Shown: positions 53,987-63,700 of the stretch, piece after piece | Position numbering within the stretch: position 1 is the stretch's first letter | Layout of the letters: each line of letters begins with the position of its first letter | NCBI RefSeq assembly: GCF_014639315.1 | Contig: NZ_BMFY01000002.1 | Location: 1-64,000 of the forward strand | DNA length: 64,000 nucleotides | Direction of reading: 5' to 3' | Source: Sediminivirga luteola | GTDB lineage: Bacteria; Actinomycetota; Actinomycetes; Actinomycetales; Brevibacteriaceae | Program-made: the position numbers and the translations under genes | Notes under the pieces: generated by a model | The model's input: only the letters and a program-made list of their open reading frames with translations | The model's database searches: none | What the model was told of the DNA's origin: nothing

Positions 53987-55678
53987 TCACAGCTCCGGGG
54001 TACGGGGCGGCGGGACGCGCCGGGAGCCGGTGCGCTCGAACGCCACGGCCAGCCGCAGCAGCGCCGCATCGTCATAGGCGCGGCCGGCGAAGGTCAGGCC
54101 CACCGGCATGCCCGTGTCGGACATCAGCCCCATCGGCACCGTGACGGTCGGGATGCCCAGATGCCGGATCACGAGATTGCCGTTCGAGACCCAGACCCCG
54201 TTGCGCCAGCCCAGGTCGGCGGAGTCCGGATCGACGTCCATATCGGCGGGACCGACATCGGCGGCGGCCGGGAAGACCACGGCGTCCAGGCCAAGCCCGG
54301 TCATCCAGTCTTCCAGGTCGATCCGCCGGGTCTCTTCCAGCCCCCGCAGCCCTTCGGGCAGATGCGGGATCTCGGTGCAGGAGCGGTACCGCCGCCGGCG
54401 CACCAGCTCGGGATACTCGGCGATGTCGTCGTCGAAGCCGTGATAGCGGTCCGGCAGCGCGCCGTCGGGATGCGGGAAGATCGCCGCGCCGTCCACCTGG
54501 GTGAGGCTGTGCAGCACCGGATCGCCGTTGGCGGCCAGGAAATCGTCCCAGGCCCAGGCCGAGAGGTCCATGACCTCGCAGGTCAGGTACTCCGGACTCA
54601 CCAGGCCGCGGGTGCGGATGGTCGGCGCGCCGGGCCGGTCGCCCTCGTAGTTGGTGACGGCGGGGAAATCGACCTCGACGACCTCAGCGCCGGCCGCCTG
54701 CAGGTCCCTGCGGGCCGCCTCCCACAGCTCGATGACCGAGGCGCGGGTCTCGATCCGCTGACCCGTCGGGCCGCCGATGCCGCCGTCCTCCGCGGTGCCG
54801 GCCTCGGCGTCGGCGTTGATATACATCCGGGGCACCCCGAGACGCATCCCGGCCAGGGAGGCGTGCCGGGCGAGCGCCGGATAGGAGCCCGGGCGCACGG
54901 CCGAGGCCCGTGGCAGCGGGATCCACGGCTGGGTCCGCCAGAAGTCACCGCGGGTCTCGTGGTCGTCGGCGACCAGGACGTCCAGCAGTTCCAGGAGATC
55001 GGCCATGGTGCGGGTGTGCGGCACGACGACGTCCATCGTCGGCACCAGCGGCCAGTTCCCGCGGATGGAGATGACGCCCCGGCTGGGCGTGTAAGCGCAC
55101 AGCGCGTTGTTGGAGGCCGGGGCACGGCCGCTGGACCAGGTCTCCTCGGCCAGGCCGAAGGCCGCGAAGCTGGCCGCGGTCGCCACCCCGGAGCCGTTCG
55201 AGGAGCCGGAGGCGAAGGCGGCCGGCAGATAGTCCGGGTTGTAGGGCGACTCCGCCCGGCCGTAGACGCCGCGCTGCATGCCCCCGTTGGCCATCGGCGG
55301 CATATTCGTCAGGCCGAGCAGCACCGCGCCGCCGGCGCGCAGCCGCTCGATCGCGAAGGCGTCCCGCTGGGCCACGAGATCCTTGAACGCCGGGGAGCCA
55401 GCGGCGACGGTGAGCCCGCGGGCCGCGTAGGAGTCCTTGGCGGTGTACGGGATGCCGTCCAGCGGGCCCAGGGTGCGGCCCGCCGCGCGCCGCTCGTCCG
55501 AGGCCCGGGCCTCCTCCAGGGCGTCCGGGTTGAGGACCGGCACCGCGTTCAGCCTGATGCCCTCCCGGTCGTAGCGGGCGATCCGTTCCAGGTAGCCGCG
55601 GGTCAGCTCCACCGCAGTGGTGCGGCCGGCCTCCATCGCGGTCCGCAGCTCCGCGATGGAGGCCTCCAGGAGCCTCAT
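53987..55678 (-). CDS. Amidase-signature family hydrolase
   Basis: 563 residues. The Ser-Ser-Lys triad region shows the lysine in GIPYTAKDSYAARG, the first Ser in ASGSSNGSGVATAASFAA and the nucleophile region EETWSSGRAPASNNALCAYT. Probably cleaves a small amide to acid and ammonia. It is coupled to the agmatine-deiminase-like gene by an ATGA overlap. That enzyme makes ureido compounds, so an N-carbamoyl amine or acid is a reasonable substrate guess. Confidence 0.85.
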   Translation of the reverse strand: MRLLEASIAELRTAMEAGRTTAVELTRGYLERIARYDREGIRLNAVPVLNPDALEEARASDERRAAGRTLGPLDGIPYTAKDSYAARGLTVAAGSPAFKDLVAQRDAFAIERLRAGGAVLLGLTNMPPMANGGMQRGVYGRAESPYNPDYLPAAFASGSSNGSGVATAASFAAFGLAEETWSSGRAPASNNALCAYTPSRGVISIRGNWPLVPTMDVVVPHTRTMADLLELLDVLVADDHETRGDFWRTQPWIPLPRASAVRPGSYPALARHASLAGMRLGVPRMYINADAEAGTAEDGGIGGPTGQRIETRASVIELWEAARRDLQAAGAEVVEVDFPAVTNYEGDRPGAPTIRTRGLVSPEYLTCEVMDLSAWAWDDFLAANGDPVLHSLTQVDGAAIFPHPDGALPDRYHGFDDDIAEYPELVRRRRYRSCTEIPHLPEGLRGLEETRRIDLEDWMTGLGLDAVVFPAAADVGPADMDVDPDSADLGWRNGVWVSNGNLVIRHLGIPTVTVPMGLMSDTGMPVGLTFAGRAYDDAALLRLAVAFERTGSRRVPPPRTPEL

Positions 55679-56784
55679 GCCGCCACGCTCCCGGCGGCGC
55701 CGCGAGGGTCGTGCTCGCCGGTCCGTGCGGCGGGCTGCTGCTGGGTGATGCAGTGCACTCCCCCGCCCCGGGCGAAGAGCTCCCGGGCGTCGACGGTGAC
55801 CACCCGGCGGCCGGGATAGGCGGCGGCGAGGATCTCCTTGGCCCGGGCATCGGCGTCCGGTTCCCCGAAACCGCAGGCGATGACGCCGTCGTTGACGACC
55901 AGGTGGTTGATGTAGCTCCAGTCCACGAACCCCTCGGAGTCCCGGAGGGTGGCGGGCGCCGGCACGTCGATGATCTCCAGTGCCCGGCCGGCGGCGTCGC
56001 GCTGCCCCTCCAGCAGAGCGCGCAGCTCCCGGGTGACGGCGTGGTCCGGGTGGGCCGGATCCTCCTGGGCGTGCAGCAGCACGGTGCCCGGCGCCGGGCT
56101 GGTCGCGACGATGTCGACGTGGCCGCGGGTGCCGAAGGTGTCGTAGTCCCTCGTCAGGCCGCGCGGCAGCCAGATCACGCGGGAGGCGCCGATGGTGCGG
56201 GCCAGTTCCGCCTCCACGCGGGCCTTGTCCGCATGCGGATTGCGGCGCGGATCCAGCTGCACGGTCTCGGTGACCAGGACGGTGCCGTCGCCGTCCACGT
56301 GGATGCCGCCGCCTTCGTTGACCAGCAGGGAGGACACCACGGGCACCCCGGCCAGGCCGGCGACGAACCTCGCCAGGTCCTTGTCGTGCTCCCAGCCGGT
56401 CCAGTCGTCGTTGCCGCCCCAGCCGTTGAAGATCCAGTCCACCGCCGCCAGGCGGCCGGCCGCATCGTGTACGAACGTGGGACCGGAATCGCGCAGCCAG
56501 AAGTCGTCCAGCGGCCGCTCGACGAGCTCGACCGCCGAGCCGAGCAGCTGCCGTGCCCGCGCCGTCTCAGTGGGGTCGGCGATCATCGTGACCGGCTCGA
56601 ATTCCGCCACGGCCAGGGCCACCGCCGACCAGGCCGCGTACCCGGCTTCCCGCTCGGCCAGGGACGCCCCGAGCGTCTGCCCCTCGCGCGGGAACGCCAT
56701 CCAGATGCGGTCGTGCGGCCCCGTCTCGGCGGGCATCGTCAGCGGGAGCACCGGCGGCTGGTCCGGCGTCGGCGGCGTGGGCAT
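55675..56784 (-). CDS. Agmatine deiminase (peptidylarginine deiminase-like) family protein
   Basis: 369 residues. Guanidine-modifying fold with ERPLDDFWLRDSGPTFV, NEGGGIHVDGDGTVLVTET, RGHVDIVATSPAPG, SYINHLVVNDGVIACGFGEP and the catalytic Cys in GGGVHCITQQQP. Converts agmatine to N-carbamoylputrescine if it is a true AguA. AGGAG sits five bases before ATG 56784. First gene of an agu-amidase-membrane protein unit, divergent from a TetR gene. Confidence 0.88.
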   Translation of the reverse strand: MPTPPTPDQPPVLPLTMPAETGPHDRIWMAFPREGQTLGASLAEREAGYAAWSAVALAVAEFEPVTMIADPTETARARQLLGSAVELVERPLDDFWLRDSGPTFVHDAAGRLAAVDWIFNGWGGNDDWTGWEHDKDLARFVAGLAGVPVVSSLLVNEGGGIHVDGDGTVLVTETVQLDPRRNPHADKARVEAELARTIGASRVIWLPRGLTRDYDTFGTRGHVDIVATSPAPGTVLLHAQEDPAHPDHAVTRELRALLEGQRDAAGRALEIIDVPAPATLRDSEGFVDWSYINHLVVNDGVIACGFGEPDADARAKEILAAAYPGRRVVTVDARELFARGGGVHCITQQQPAARTGEHDPRGAAGSVAA

Positions 56785-56841
56785 CGTGTCTCCTGGGGAG
56801 TCGGCCGCGGACGGGCCGGGCGGTGCTCCGTCCACGAGTTG

Positions 56842-56857
56842 TTGATCACTTGACCAA
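56842..56857. promoter_or_regulatory. Imperfect palindrome in the TetR/agmatine-deiminase spacer
   Basis: TTGATCA-CT-TGACCAA, 7-2-7 with one mismatch, in the 106-base spacer between divergent genes. TTGACC could also serve as a -35 element. A TetR-family site is plausible from position and symmetry. Confidence 0.5.
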
Positions 56858-56890
56858 TAGCTGTGATGCGCACAACGCTATGGTGGGCGT

Positions 56891-57556
56891 GTGGCGGTGT
56901 CAAGGAATCCATCGGCGTCCCTCCCGGCGAAGCGGCCGGGGACGCCGGCGCGTGGTACCGCGCGGAAGGACCCCGGCCAGCGGGCGGCGGAGATCCGCGC
57001 CGCAGCCCGGGAGCTCGCGCTCACCGAGGGCCTGCCCGCGGTGACGCTGCGCGGGGTCGCGGCGCGCGCCGGGGTGACCCCGGGCCTGGTCGGGCATTAC
57101 GTGACGGGCATGGACGCGCTCGTCGCCGAGGCGTTCACCGCCATCACGGGCGAGGAACTGGACGAGATCCGCGCCCAGCTGGAGGCGCATGCCGACCCGG
57201 TCGAGCGGCTGCGAGCGCTCATCGGGACGATGCTGGATGACCGCCGCCGCGATGTGACGGCGGTATGGGTGGACGCCTGGAGCATGGGCCGGCGCTCCGA
57301 GCTGCTCGCCGGCGCCGTGCGGGCCCAGATGGACGCCTGGCAGGAGTTCGCGCACAGCGAGATCGCCGCCGGGATCGGCGCGGGACGGTTCAGCGCGCCG
57401 GACCCCGATGCGGCGGCTTGGCAGCTCATCGGCATGGTCGACGGGCTGAACGCCCAGGCCCTGGTGCGCTACCGGGACTCGGCTTCCCGGGGCTGGCTCC
57501 TTGCCCGTGCGCTGGAGGGCGAGCTCGGGCTGACGCCCGGCACGCTGCAGGACTGA
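56891..57556 (+). CDS. TetR-family transcriptional regulator
   Basis: 221 residues, GTG start; GTG 56897 is an alternative. HTH at about 30-75 (AAEIRAAARELALTEGL, LRGVAARAGVTPGLVGHYV). The C-terminal domain (VWVDAWSMGRRSELLAG, MDAWQEFAHSEI) is BetI-like. It is divergent from the deiminase-amidase unit and upstream of the second MTOX-like oxidase, so it may control both. Confidence 0.85.
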   Translation: MAVSRNPSASLPAKRPGTPARGTARKDPGQRAAEIRAAARELALTEGLPAVTLRGVAARAGVTPGLVGHYVTGMDALVAEAFTAITGEELDEIRAQLEAHADPVERLRALIGTMLDDRRRDVTAVWVDAWSMGRRSELLAGAVRAQMDAWQEFAHSEIAAGIGAGRFSAPDPDAAAWQLIGMVDGLNAQALVRYRDSASRGWLLARALEGELGLTPGTLQD

Positions 57557-57719
57557 TCCGGGCAGACCTCGCTTCGGCGCCGCGACGACGCCAGCGCCCA
57601 TGCCGGCGCGCACGGCCTCCCGGCTGCGTGGCGGTGCCGTTCGCCGCTGAAGCCACCCGGAAAGCGGATGCGCCCATCCGCACGCGGCTGAACGCGCGGA
57701 GCGAACCGCAGGACCGGCG

Positions 57720-57761
57720 GCCTGCCGACGTGTTTCGGGGAGGAAAACATCGGCGGCAGGC
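57720..57761 (+). promoter_or_regulatory. Imperfect hairpin between tetR and the second oxidase gene
   Basis: GCCTGCCG (57720-57727) pairs with CGGCAGGC (57754-57761); inner bases GTGTTT/AAAACA extend the stem imperfectly. It lies 88 bases before the oxidase gene. It may be the tetR terminator or a leader structure. The rest of the 290-base gap shows nothing else. Confidence 0.35.
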
Positions 57762-57848
57762 TCTTGCCCGGAATCACGCCGATGTGATCTGCTTCATAGG
57801 ACAAGCGCCCTCACCGGTGAAAACACGAACAGAACGGAAACCTAGAGC

Positions 57849-59000
57849 GTGGCGGCTTCACGGATCGCAGTGGTCGGGATCGGAACGATGGGCTCGCAGG
57901 TGCTCTGGCAGCTGGCCAAGCGGGGATACGACGTCACCGGCTACGAGCTGTTCGCGCCCGGTCACTCCCGCGGCGCCGCCGGCGGCGAGACCCGCCTGTT
58001 CCGCACCATCCAGATGGAAGACCACGGCTACGCACCCATCGCCGACCGCGCCGACGAGCTGTACCGCGCACTCGAAGCCGACTCGGGCCAGCAGCTGCGC
58101 GACATCACCGGGGCCCTCGTCATGGGCCACCCCAGCAGCCCGGACACCCAGACGGCGCTGGAGGCCGCGGAACGCTCCGCCCACCCCGTGCGCGTCCTCG
58201 ACCGCGAGGAATCGATGCGGGAATTCCCCGAGTTCGCCCTCGACCCCGGCGATGTGACCATCTGGGATGGCCACGGCGGCATCATCCGCCCCGAGCTGAC
58301 CGTCGCCACCGCAGCCGCCCAGGCCCAGCGGCACGGCGTCACGATCCTGCGCCGCCACCGCGTCACCGCCATCGAGGACACCGGTTCGGGCGTTCACGTG
58401 ACCGCCGACGGCCAGACCCGCCAGTTCGACCGCGTGGTCGCCGCGCCCGGCGCCTGGACCTCGCTGCTGTTCCCCGAACTGGCCGGGCTGTTCGAGATGC
58501 GCAGGCTGCTCTCCGCCTGGTTCTTCCCCGCCGTCCCGGGCCAGCTGGAGCGCGTGCTGCCGTTCCTGCGCACCAAACCCGCTCAGACCGAGAAGAACAC
58601 CTACGCCTACGGCCTGCCCTACGCCGACCGGACAGCCATGAAACTCGGCCTCGGCTCCGACCAGGAGGCACGCGTCGACAGCCCCGACACCGCCGATTAC
58701 TACGTCACCGACACGCTGCTGGAGCCCTTCGCGGAGTGGATCGGCCGCTATATGCCGGTACTCGACCCCTACCCGATGCGCATCGCGACCTACTTCGAGT
58801 CGTTCACGGCCTCCGGGCGCGAGTACGTCCAGGCCCATCCGCAGATGGAGAACGTCATCGTCATGGCCGGCTTCTCCGGTCACGGCTTCAAGATGGCCCC
58901 GGCCTTCGGCGAGATCGGCGCGGATCTGGCCGAAGGCCGCACCCCCGCGCTGGACATCGGCTTCCTCCAGCGCGACGAGGTGCCCCTCACGGCCGCATGA
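57849..59000 (+). CDS. FAD-dependent MTOX/SolA-like (N-methyl amino acid) oxidase, copy 2
   Basis: 383 residues, GTG start with weak GGAAAC upstream. IAVVGIGTMGSQVLWQLAKR binds FAD; HSRGAAGGETRLFRTIQ and MAGFSGHGFKMAPAFGEIGA are MTOX blocks. The covalent-FAD cysteine position reads Tyr in my by-eye alignment (ATYFESFTASG). It differs enough from copy 1 to have another substrate. Its stop is 16 bases from the convergent diflavin reductase gene. Confidence 0.8.
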   Translation: MAASRIAVVGIGTMGSQVLWQLAKRGYDVTGYELFAPGHSRGAAGGETRLFRTIQMEDHGYAPIADRADELYRALEADSGQQLRDITGALVMGHPSSPDTQTALEAAERSAHPVRVLDREESMREFPEFALDPGDVTIWDGHGGIIRPELTVATAAAQAQRHGVTILRRHRVTAIEDTGSGVHVTADGQTRQFDRVVAAPGAWTSLLFPELAGLFEMRRLLSAWFFPAVPGQLERVLPFLRTKPAQTEKNTYAYGLPYADRTAMKLGLGSDQEARVDSPDTADYYVTDTLLEPFAEWIGRYMPVLDPYPMRIATYFESFTASGREYVQAHPQMENVIVMAGFSGHGFKMAPAFGEIGADLAEGRTPALDIGFLQRDEVPLTAA

Positions 59001-59016
59001 AACGGCCGACGGCTTC

Positions 59017-60759
59017 CTAGTACACGTCGCGGACGTAGCGCTTGGCGCGCTTGAGCTCGTTGACGTACTCGACCGCCTGGTCGGCGGTCTTGCCGCCGTG
59101 CACCTGCACCACGTCGATGAGCGCCTGCTCGACGTCCTTGGCCATCCGGGTGGCGTCGCCGCAGACGTAGAAGTGGCCGCCCTCCTCCAGCCAGGCGTAC
59201 AGGTCCCGGCCGTTCTCACGCATCCGGTCCTGGACGTAGACCTTCTGCACCTGGTCCCGGGAGAAGGCGAGATCGAGCCGGTGCAGGACCCCTGCCTGGC
59301 TCCACGCGGTGAGCTCGTCCTCGTAGATGAAGTCGCAGGAACGGTGCTGATCGCCGAAGAACAGCCAGTTCCTCCCCTTCGCGCCGCGGCCCTCGCGCTC
59401 GGCGAGGAACGCCCTGAACGGCGCGATCCCGGTACCGGGCCCCACCATGATCATCGGCAGATCGTCGTCCTCCGGCACGCGGAACGCCGCATTCGGCTGC
59501 AGGAAGATCCCGACCTCGTCGCTCTCGCCGACCCGGTCGGCGAGCATGGTCGAAGCCACGCCGCCGTACTCCCGGGACTCGCTGCGGTGGCGCACCGCGG
59601 CGATGGTCAGGTGAATGCGGTCGGGGCTGGAGAGCGGGCTGGAGGAGATGGAGTACGCCCGGTGCGCGAGCGGCTTGAGCATGCCCAGCAGCTCATCGGG
59701 GCTCAGCTCGGCGCGGGGGTGCGCACGCAGCAGGTCCACCGTGTCCTTGCCCCACAGCCAGTTGTCCAGGGCGACGCGGTCGCCGCTGTCGAGCAGGCTG
59801 TCCAGTTCGCCGTGCGGTTCGCTGTCGGCCAGCCGGGCCAGGAGCTCCTTGGCCGGGGTGCGGATCTCGTAGCTGGTGCGCAGCACCTCGGGGAGGGGTT
59901 CGCCGTCGACGACCATCTCCGGATCCAGCCCGGCCGCGTCGATGAACTCCGCCACCAGCGCCGGATCGTTCTGCGGCAGCACCGCCAGGGCATCGCCGGC
60001 GGCGTACTCGATCCCGCTGTCGCCCAGCGCGATCTCGATGTGCCTGATCTCCTTGGAGGAGCCGGGGCCGGAGAGCACGCGGTTGTGCGCGAGCGTCGCC
60101 CGGTAGGGGTTCTTCCGGTTCCACTTGGAGCGCTTCTTCTTCGGCGCGGTCTGCTGCGGCACGGGCGCGCCGGACGCGCCTTCCGGTACCTCCGCGGCCA
60201 GCAGCTCGACGGCGCGGGCGGTGAACTCGGCGGCTTCGGCCTCGTAGTCCACATCGCAATCCACCCGCGGCAGCAGGCGCGTGGCGCCGAGCTGCTCGAA
60301 GCGGGTGTCGAGCACCTTGCCGGCCTGGCAGAAGTCGTCGTAACTGGAGTCGCCCAGCGCGATCACGCCGAACTTCAGTCCCTCCAGCCGCGGCACTCCC
60401 TCCGCCGCGAGCGCATCCCAGAAGAGCTCCGCGTTGTCGGGCATCTCACCCTCGCCGTAGGTGGAGCAGATCACGATGACATGGCCCATGCCGGGCAGCT
60501 CGTCCGGGGTGATCTGGTCCAGGCTGCGCACCTGGGCCCCGACGCCGGACTCGCCGAGGGCGGAGGCGAACTCCTCCGCGAGGGTCTCGGCGTTGCCGGT
60601 CTGGGAGCCGTAGAGGACCTGCACGGTCATCTGCGGCGTCGGCGTGTTGTCGTCCTCGGCCGCGAGTGCCAGGCCGGCCAGGTAGCCGGCCAGCCAGACC
60701 CGCTGCGACTCGGTGAAGGGGACGTCCTGGGGCAGCGTCTCGGGATGGATGACGCTCAT
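59017..60759 (-). CDS. CysJ-type diflavin (FMN/FAD) NADPH reductase
   Basis: 580 residues. Flavodoxin domain at about 44-190 (VLYGSQTGNAETLAEEFASA, STYGEGEMPDNAELFW, ALGDSSYDDFCQAGK). An FAD/NADPH reductase module follows (RAYSISSSPLSSP, GGVASTMLAD, GPGTGIAPFRAFLAEREG, FYVCGDATRMAKDVEQAL) and ends in RYVRDVY as in CysJ. No sulfite reductase haemoprotein or other cys gene is nearby. It is coupled by ATGA overlap to the glutamate-synthase-like gene, so its electrons probably go to that enzyme. Confidence 0.88.
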   Translation of the reverse strand: MSVIHPETLPQDVPFTESQRVWLAGYLAGLALAAEDDNTPTPQMTVQVLYGSQTGNAETLAEEFASALGESGVGAQVRSLDQITPDELPGMGHVIVICSTYGEGEMPDNAELFWDALAAEGVPRLEGLKFGVIALGDSSYDDFCQAGKVLDTRFEQLGATRLLPRVDCDVDYEAEAAEFTARAVELLAAEVPEGASGAPVPQQTAPKKKRSKWNRKNPYRATLAHNRVLSGPGSSKEIRHIEIALGDSGIEYAAGDALAVLPQNDPALVAEFIDAAGLDPEMVVDGEPLPEVLRTSYEIRTPAKELLARLADSEPHGELDSLLDSGDRVALDNWLWGKDTVDLLRAHPRAELSPDELLGMLKPLAHRAYSISSSPLSSPDRIHLTIAAVRHRSESREYGGVASTMLADRVGESDEVGIFLQPNAAFRVPEDDDLPMIMVGPGTGIAPFRAFLAEREGRGAKGRNWLFFGDQHRSCDFIYEDELTAWSQAGVLHRLDLAFSRDQVQKVYVQDRMRENGRDLYAWLEEGGHFYVCGDATRMAKDVEQALIDVVQVHGGKTADQAVEYVNELKRAKRYVRDVY

Positions 60760-63700
60760 CGGATCGCCTCCATCAGCTCACGCGCGCCGCGGGCCAGGTC
60801 GCCGCGGGCGGCGTCGTAGAACAGCGCGTCCAGGTCGATGTGCGCCAGCTTCCGGTGGTTCTTCCGCGTCTGGAACAGGATCCAGCCGTAGGTGCCCGGG
60901 GCGTCCATGCTGCGCACGTTCCGCCCAGCCAGCGACTCCTTGTAGTCGCCCAGCCGCTTGGCCGCGATCATCGCCGCCAGCTCCTGGTCCTCGAAGGACT
61001 CCAGCCGCGCCTTGGTGTACTTGGTGATCCGCTGCCGCAGGAAGAAGTCCTGGGTGAGGATCAGCTTGCGCGCGGCATCCTGGACGCGCGGGTCGCGCCC
61101 GTCCTCGGCCTCGGGGATCCGGCTCAGGGCGATCTCCAGCGCGCAGGAGTAGACCACGTAGCTGGACAGCAGCGCCCGGACGGTCTCCAGCCCGGAGTCT
61201 CCCAGCCGCGGGACCTGCCCGGCCAGGACGGCCTGACCGGCGCTCATGTCCTCCTTGAAGGACTGCAGGCGGTCCGCGGCGAGTGCCTGGGACAGCTCGT
61301 CGAGCAGTTCCTTGCGGTCCTTCGAGGCGAGGATCTCATCGGCGTCCTGGTACTGCAGGAGCGCCTTGGGGAAGCCGATGAAGAAGCTGCCGCGCGCGTT
61401 CTCCCAGTCGGCCAGGAGCCGAGCGCCCAGTTCCGAGCCGGTGGCCTCGACGTGCCATTCCAGCAGTAGCCTGATGGCCGTCTCGTGGTAGCCGATCTCC
61501 GCCTGGGTCTCCTCCTCCCCCAGCCGGAGCACCAGCAGGGAGTCCTCGGTGACGTTCCCGGCGATGGCGCCCTCCGGGTCGTACTGGTAGAGGAACCCGC
61601 CGCTCATGCCCGAGCCGAGGCCGACGCCGGCGTGGCCGAGGTTCAGCACCGCGCCGTTCGTCATGTACTCGCAGCAGAACTCGCCGACGCCCTCGACCAC
61701 GGCGGTGCCGCCGGAGTTGCGCACCGCGAAGCGGTCGCCGGCCTCACCGGCGATGAAGGTGCGGCCGCCGGTGGCGCCAAACAGCGCGAAGTTGCCGATC
61801 AGCACGTTCCCGCCGGGCCGGCTGGAACCGCCACCGGGCGAGCGGACCGCGATGGTGCCGCCGGACTGGCCCTTGCCCACGCCGTCGTTGCACATGCCGG
61901 TGTGGGTGAACACCAGGCCGTCGGCGAGGAAGGCGCCGTAGGACTGGCCCGCCGAGCCGTGGGTCGCGACCCGGACGGTGCCGTCGGGCAGGCGGCGGCG
62001 GCCGCGGTCGTCCTCCACCGCGGCGGGCATGTTCCGCTCGGCCGGGTTCTCCGAGTGGTTGAGCATGCGCTCGATGTCGATGCTCAGCTGAGCGCCGACC
62101 GACTTGTTGCGGTTGCCCAGGGCGACCGAGCCGATCTCGATCTCGCGGGCGCCGTCCTCGATGAGCGCGGCGCGCAGCTGCTCCAGGAGGGAGTCGTCGA
62201 TCGCGTAGTCCTTCTCCAGGTAGACCGGCTCCTCGATGACCGGCTCGGGCACCACGGCGAGCAGGTTCCTGGCGTCCAGATCGCCGACGGCGGCCGGGTG
62301 GTCCAGCAGCTGCAGCAGATCGGTCCGGCCGCGGGCCGCCTCCAGGGAGGGCAGGCCCAGGCGGGCCAGGATCTCCCGGACGTCGTGGGCGATGTTGAGC
62401 AGGTACTGCGCGAGCGCCCGCGGATCGCCGTCGAAGGCCTCCGGATTGGTGGTCAGGCCCGCCGGGCACTTGATGTTGCAGTTCTTGGCCATGACGCACT
62501 TGAGCATCATCAGGGCGGTGGTGCCGAACTCGAAGCTGTCGCCGCCCAGCAGCGCGGAGGCCACCACATCGGCGCCGGTCTGGTGGGCGCCGGAGCAGCG
62601 CAGCACGACCTTCTGCCGCAAGCCGTTGGCGCACAGTGCCTGATGCACCTCGGCGATGCCCAGCTCGGCGGAGCGGCCGGCGTACTTCAGGCTGGTCACG
62701 GCCGCGGCGCCGGTACCACCGGTGTTGCCGGCGACGTTGATGACATCGGCGCCGGCCTTGGCCACGCCCACCGCGATCGTGCCGATGCCCTCGGAGGAGA
62801 CCAGTTTGACGATCACGCGGACGCGGGCGGCCTTGGCGTCGTGGATCAGCTGCGCCAGGTCCTCGATGGAGTAGGTGTCGTGGTGCGGAGGCGGGGAGAC
62901 CAGCTCCACGCCGGGCGTGCCGCCGCGGGCGGCGGCAATGTCCACGGTCACCTTCGGCGCCGGCAGCTGGCCGCCCTCGCCGGGCTTGGCGCCCTGGCCG
63001 ATCTTGATCTCGATCTCCTCGAGCATCGGATCTGCCAGGTAGCCGGTCCACACGCCGAACCGGGCGGAGGCGAACTGCTTGATGCGCGACCCGCGGATGG
63101 TCCCGTAGCGCGAGTAGTGCTCGCCGCCCTCGCCGCAGTTGGACATGCCGCCGACCATATTGACGCCGTGCGCCACCGACTCGTGCGCGGCGGCCACGAG
63201 GGCGCCGTGGCTCATGGCGCCCGAGGCGAGGGCCCGGGTGATCTCGTGGGCGGGCTGGACCTCGTCCAGATGGATCGGGCCGGGGGCGGGCTGGATCAGC
63301 TCCAGCAGCCGTCCGGCGCGGCCCTGGGCGCGCACGACGAGGCCGCCGGCCTCGATCCAGTGGGCGCGGATGTCGTCACCGAAGAGGCGCATGAGCGCCT
63401 CCGCCAGCGCGGTGAGCCGGCCGAAGGGGTCGCTGCCGCCCTGATCGAAGACGATGCGATGGCTGCCGTCCTCGCGGCGGCTGACCTGCAGACCGCGGAT
63501 TAGGATGCTGTTGTTGCCGTCCAGGTGGTAGCGGCTGAGCTCCCGGGCCAGGTCCTCCGGGGTCTCCAGGCCCGAGACGTCACCGGGCAGGGAGAGGACG
63601 TCACGCAGCGCGGACGGGCGCCGCTGGCGCTCCCGGGTGGTGGCCCGCACGAAATCCTTGTATCCCGGGGTCTGCTGGAAGGAGTCGATGGCCTCGTCGC

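Noticed and set aside
59017-60759. Diflavin reductase as a sulfite reductase subunit
   Set aside because: Sequence is CysJ-like, but no cysI, cysH or sulfate genes are close, and translation is coupled to the GltB-like gene instead.
61485-63503. 672-codon plus-strand frame opposite the GltB-like gene
   Set aside because: Antisense shadow rich in Gly, Ala, His, Asp; no start signal or domain, while the minus strand carries the FMN and GXGXG motifs.
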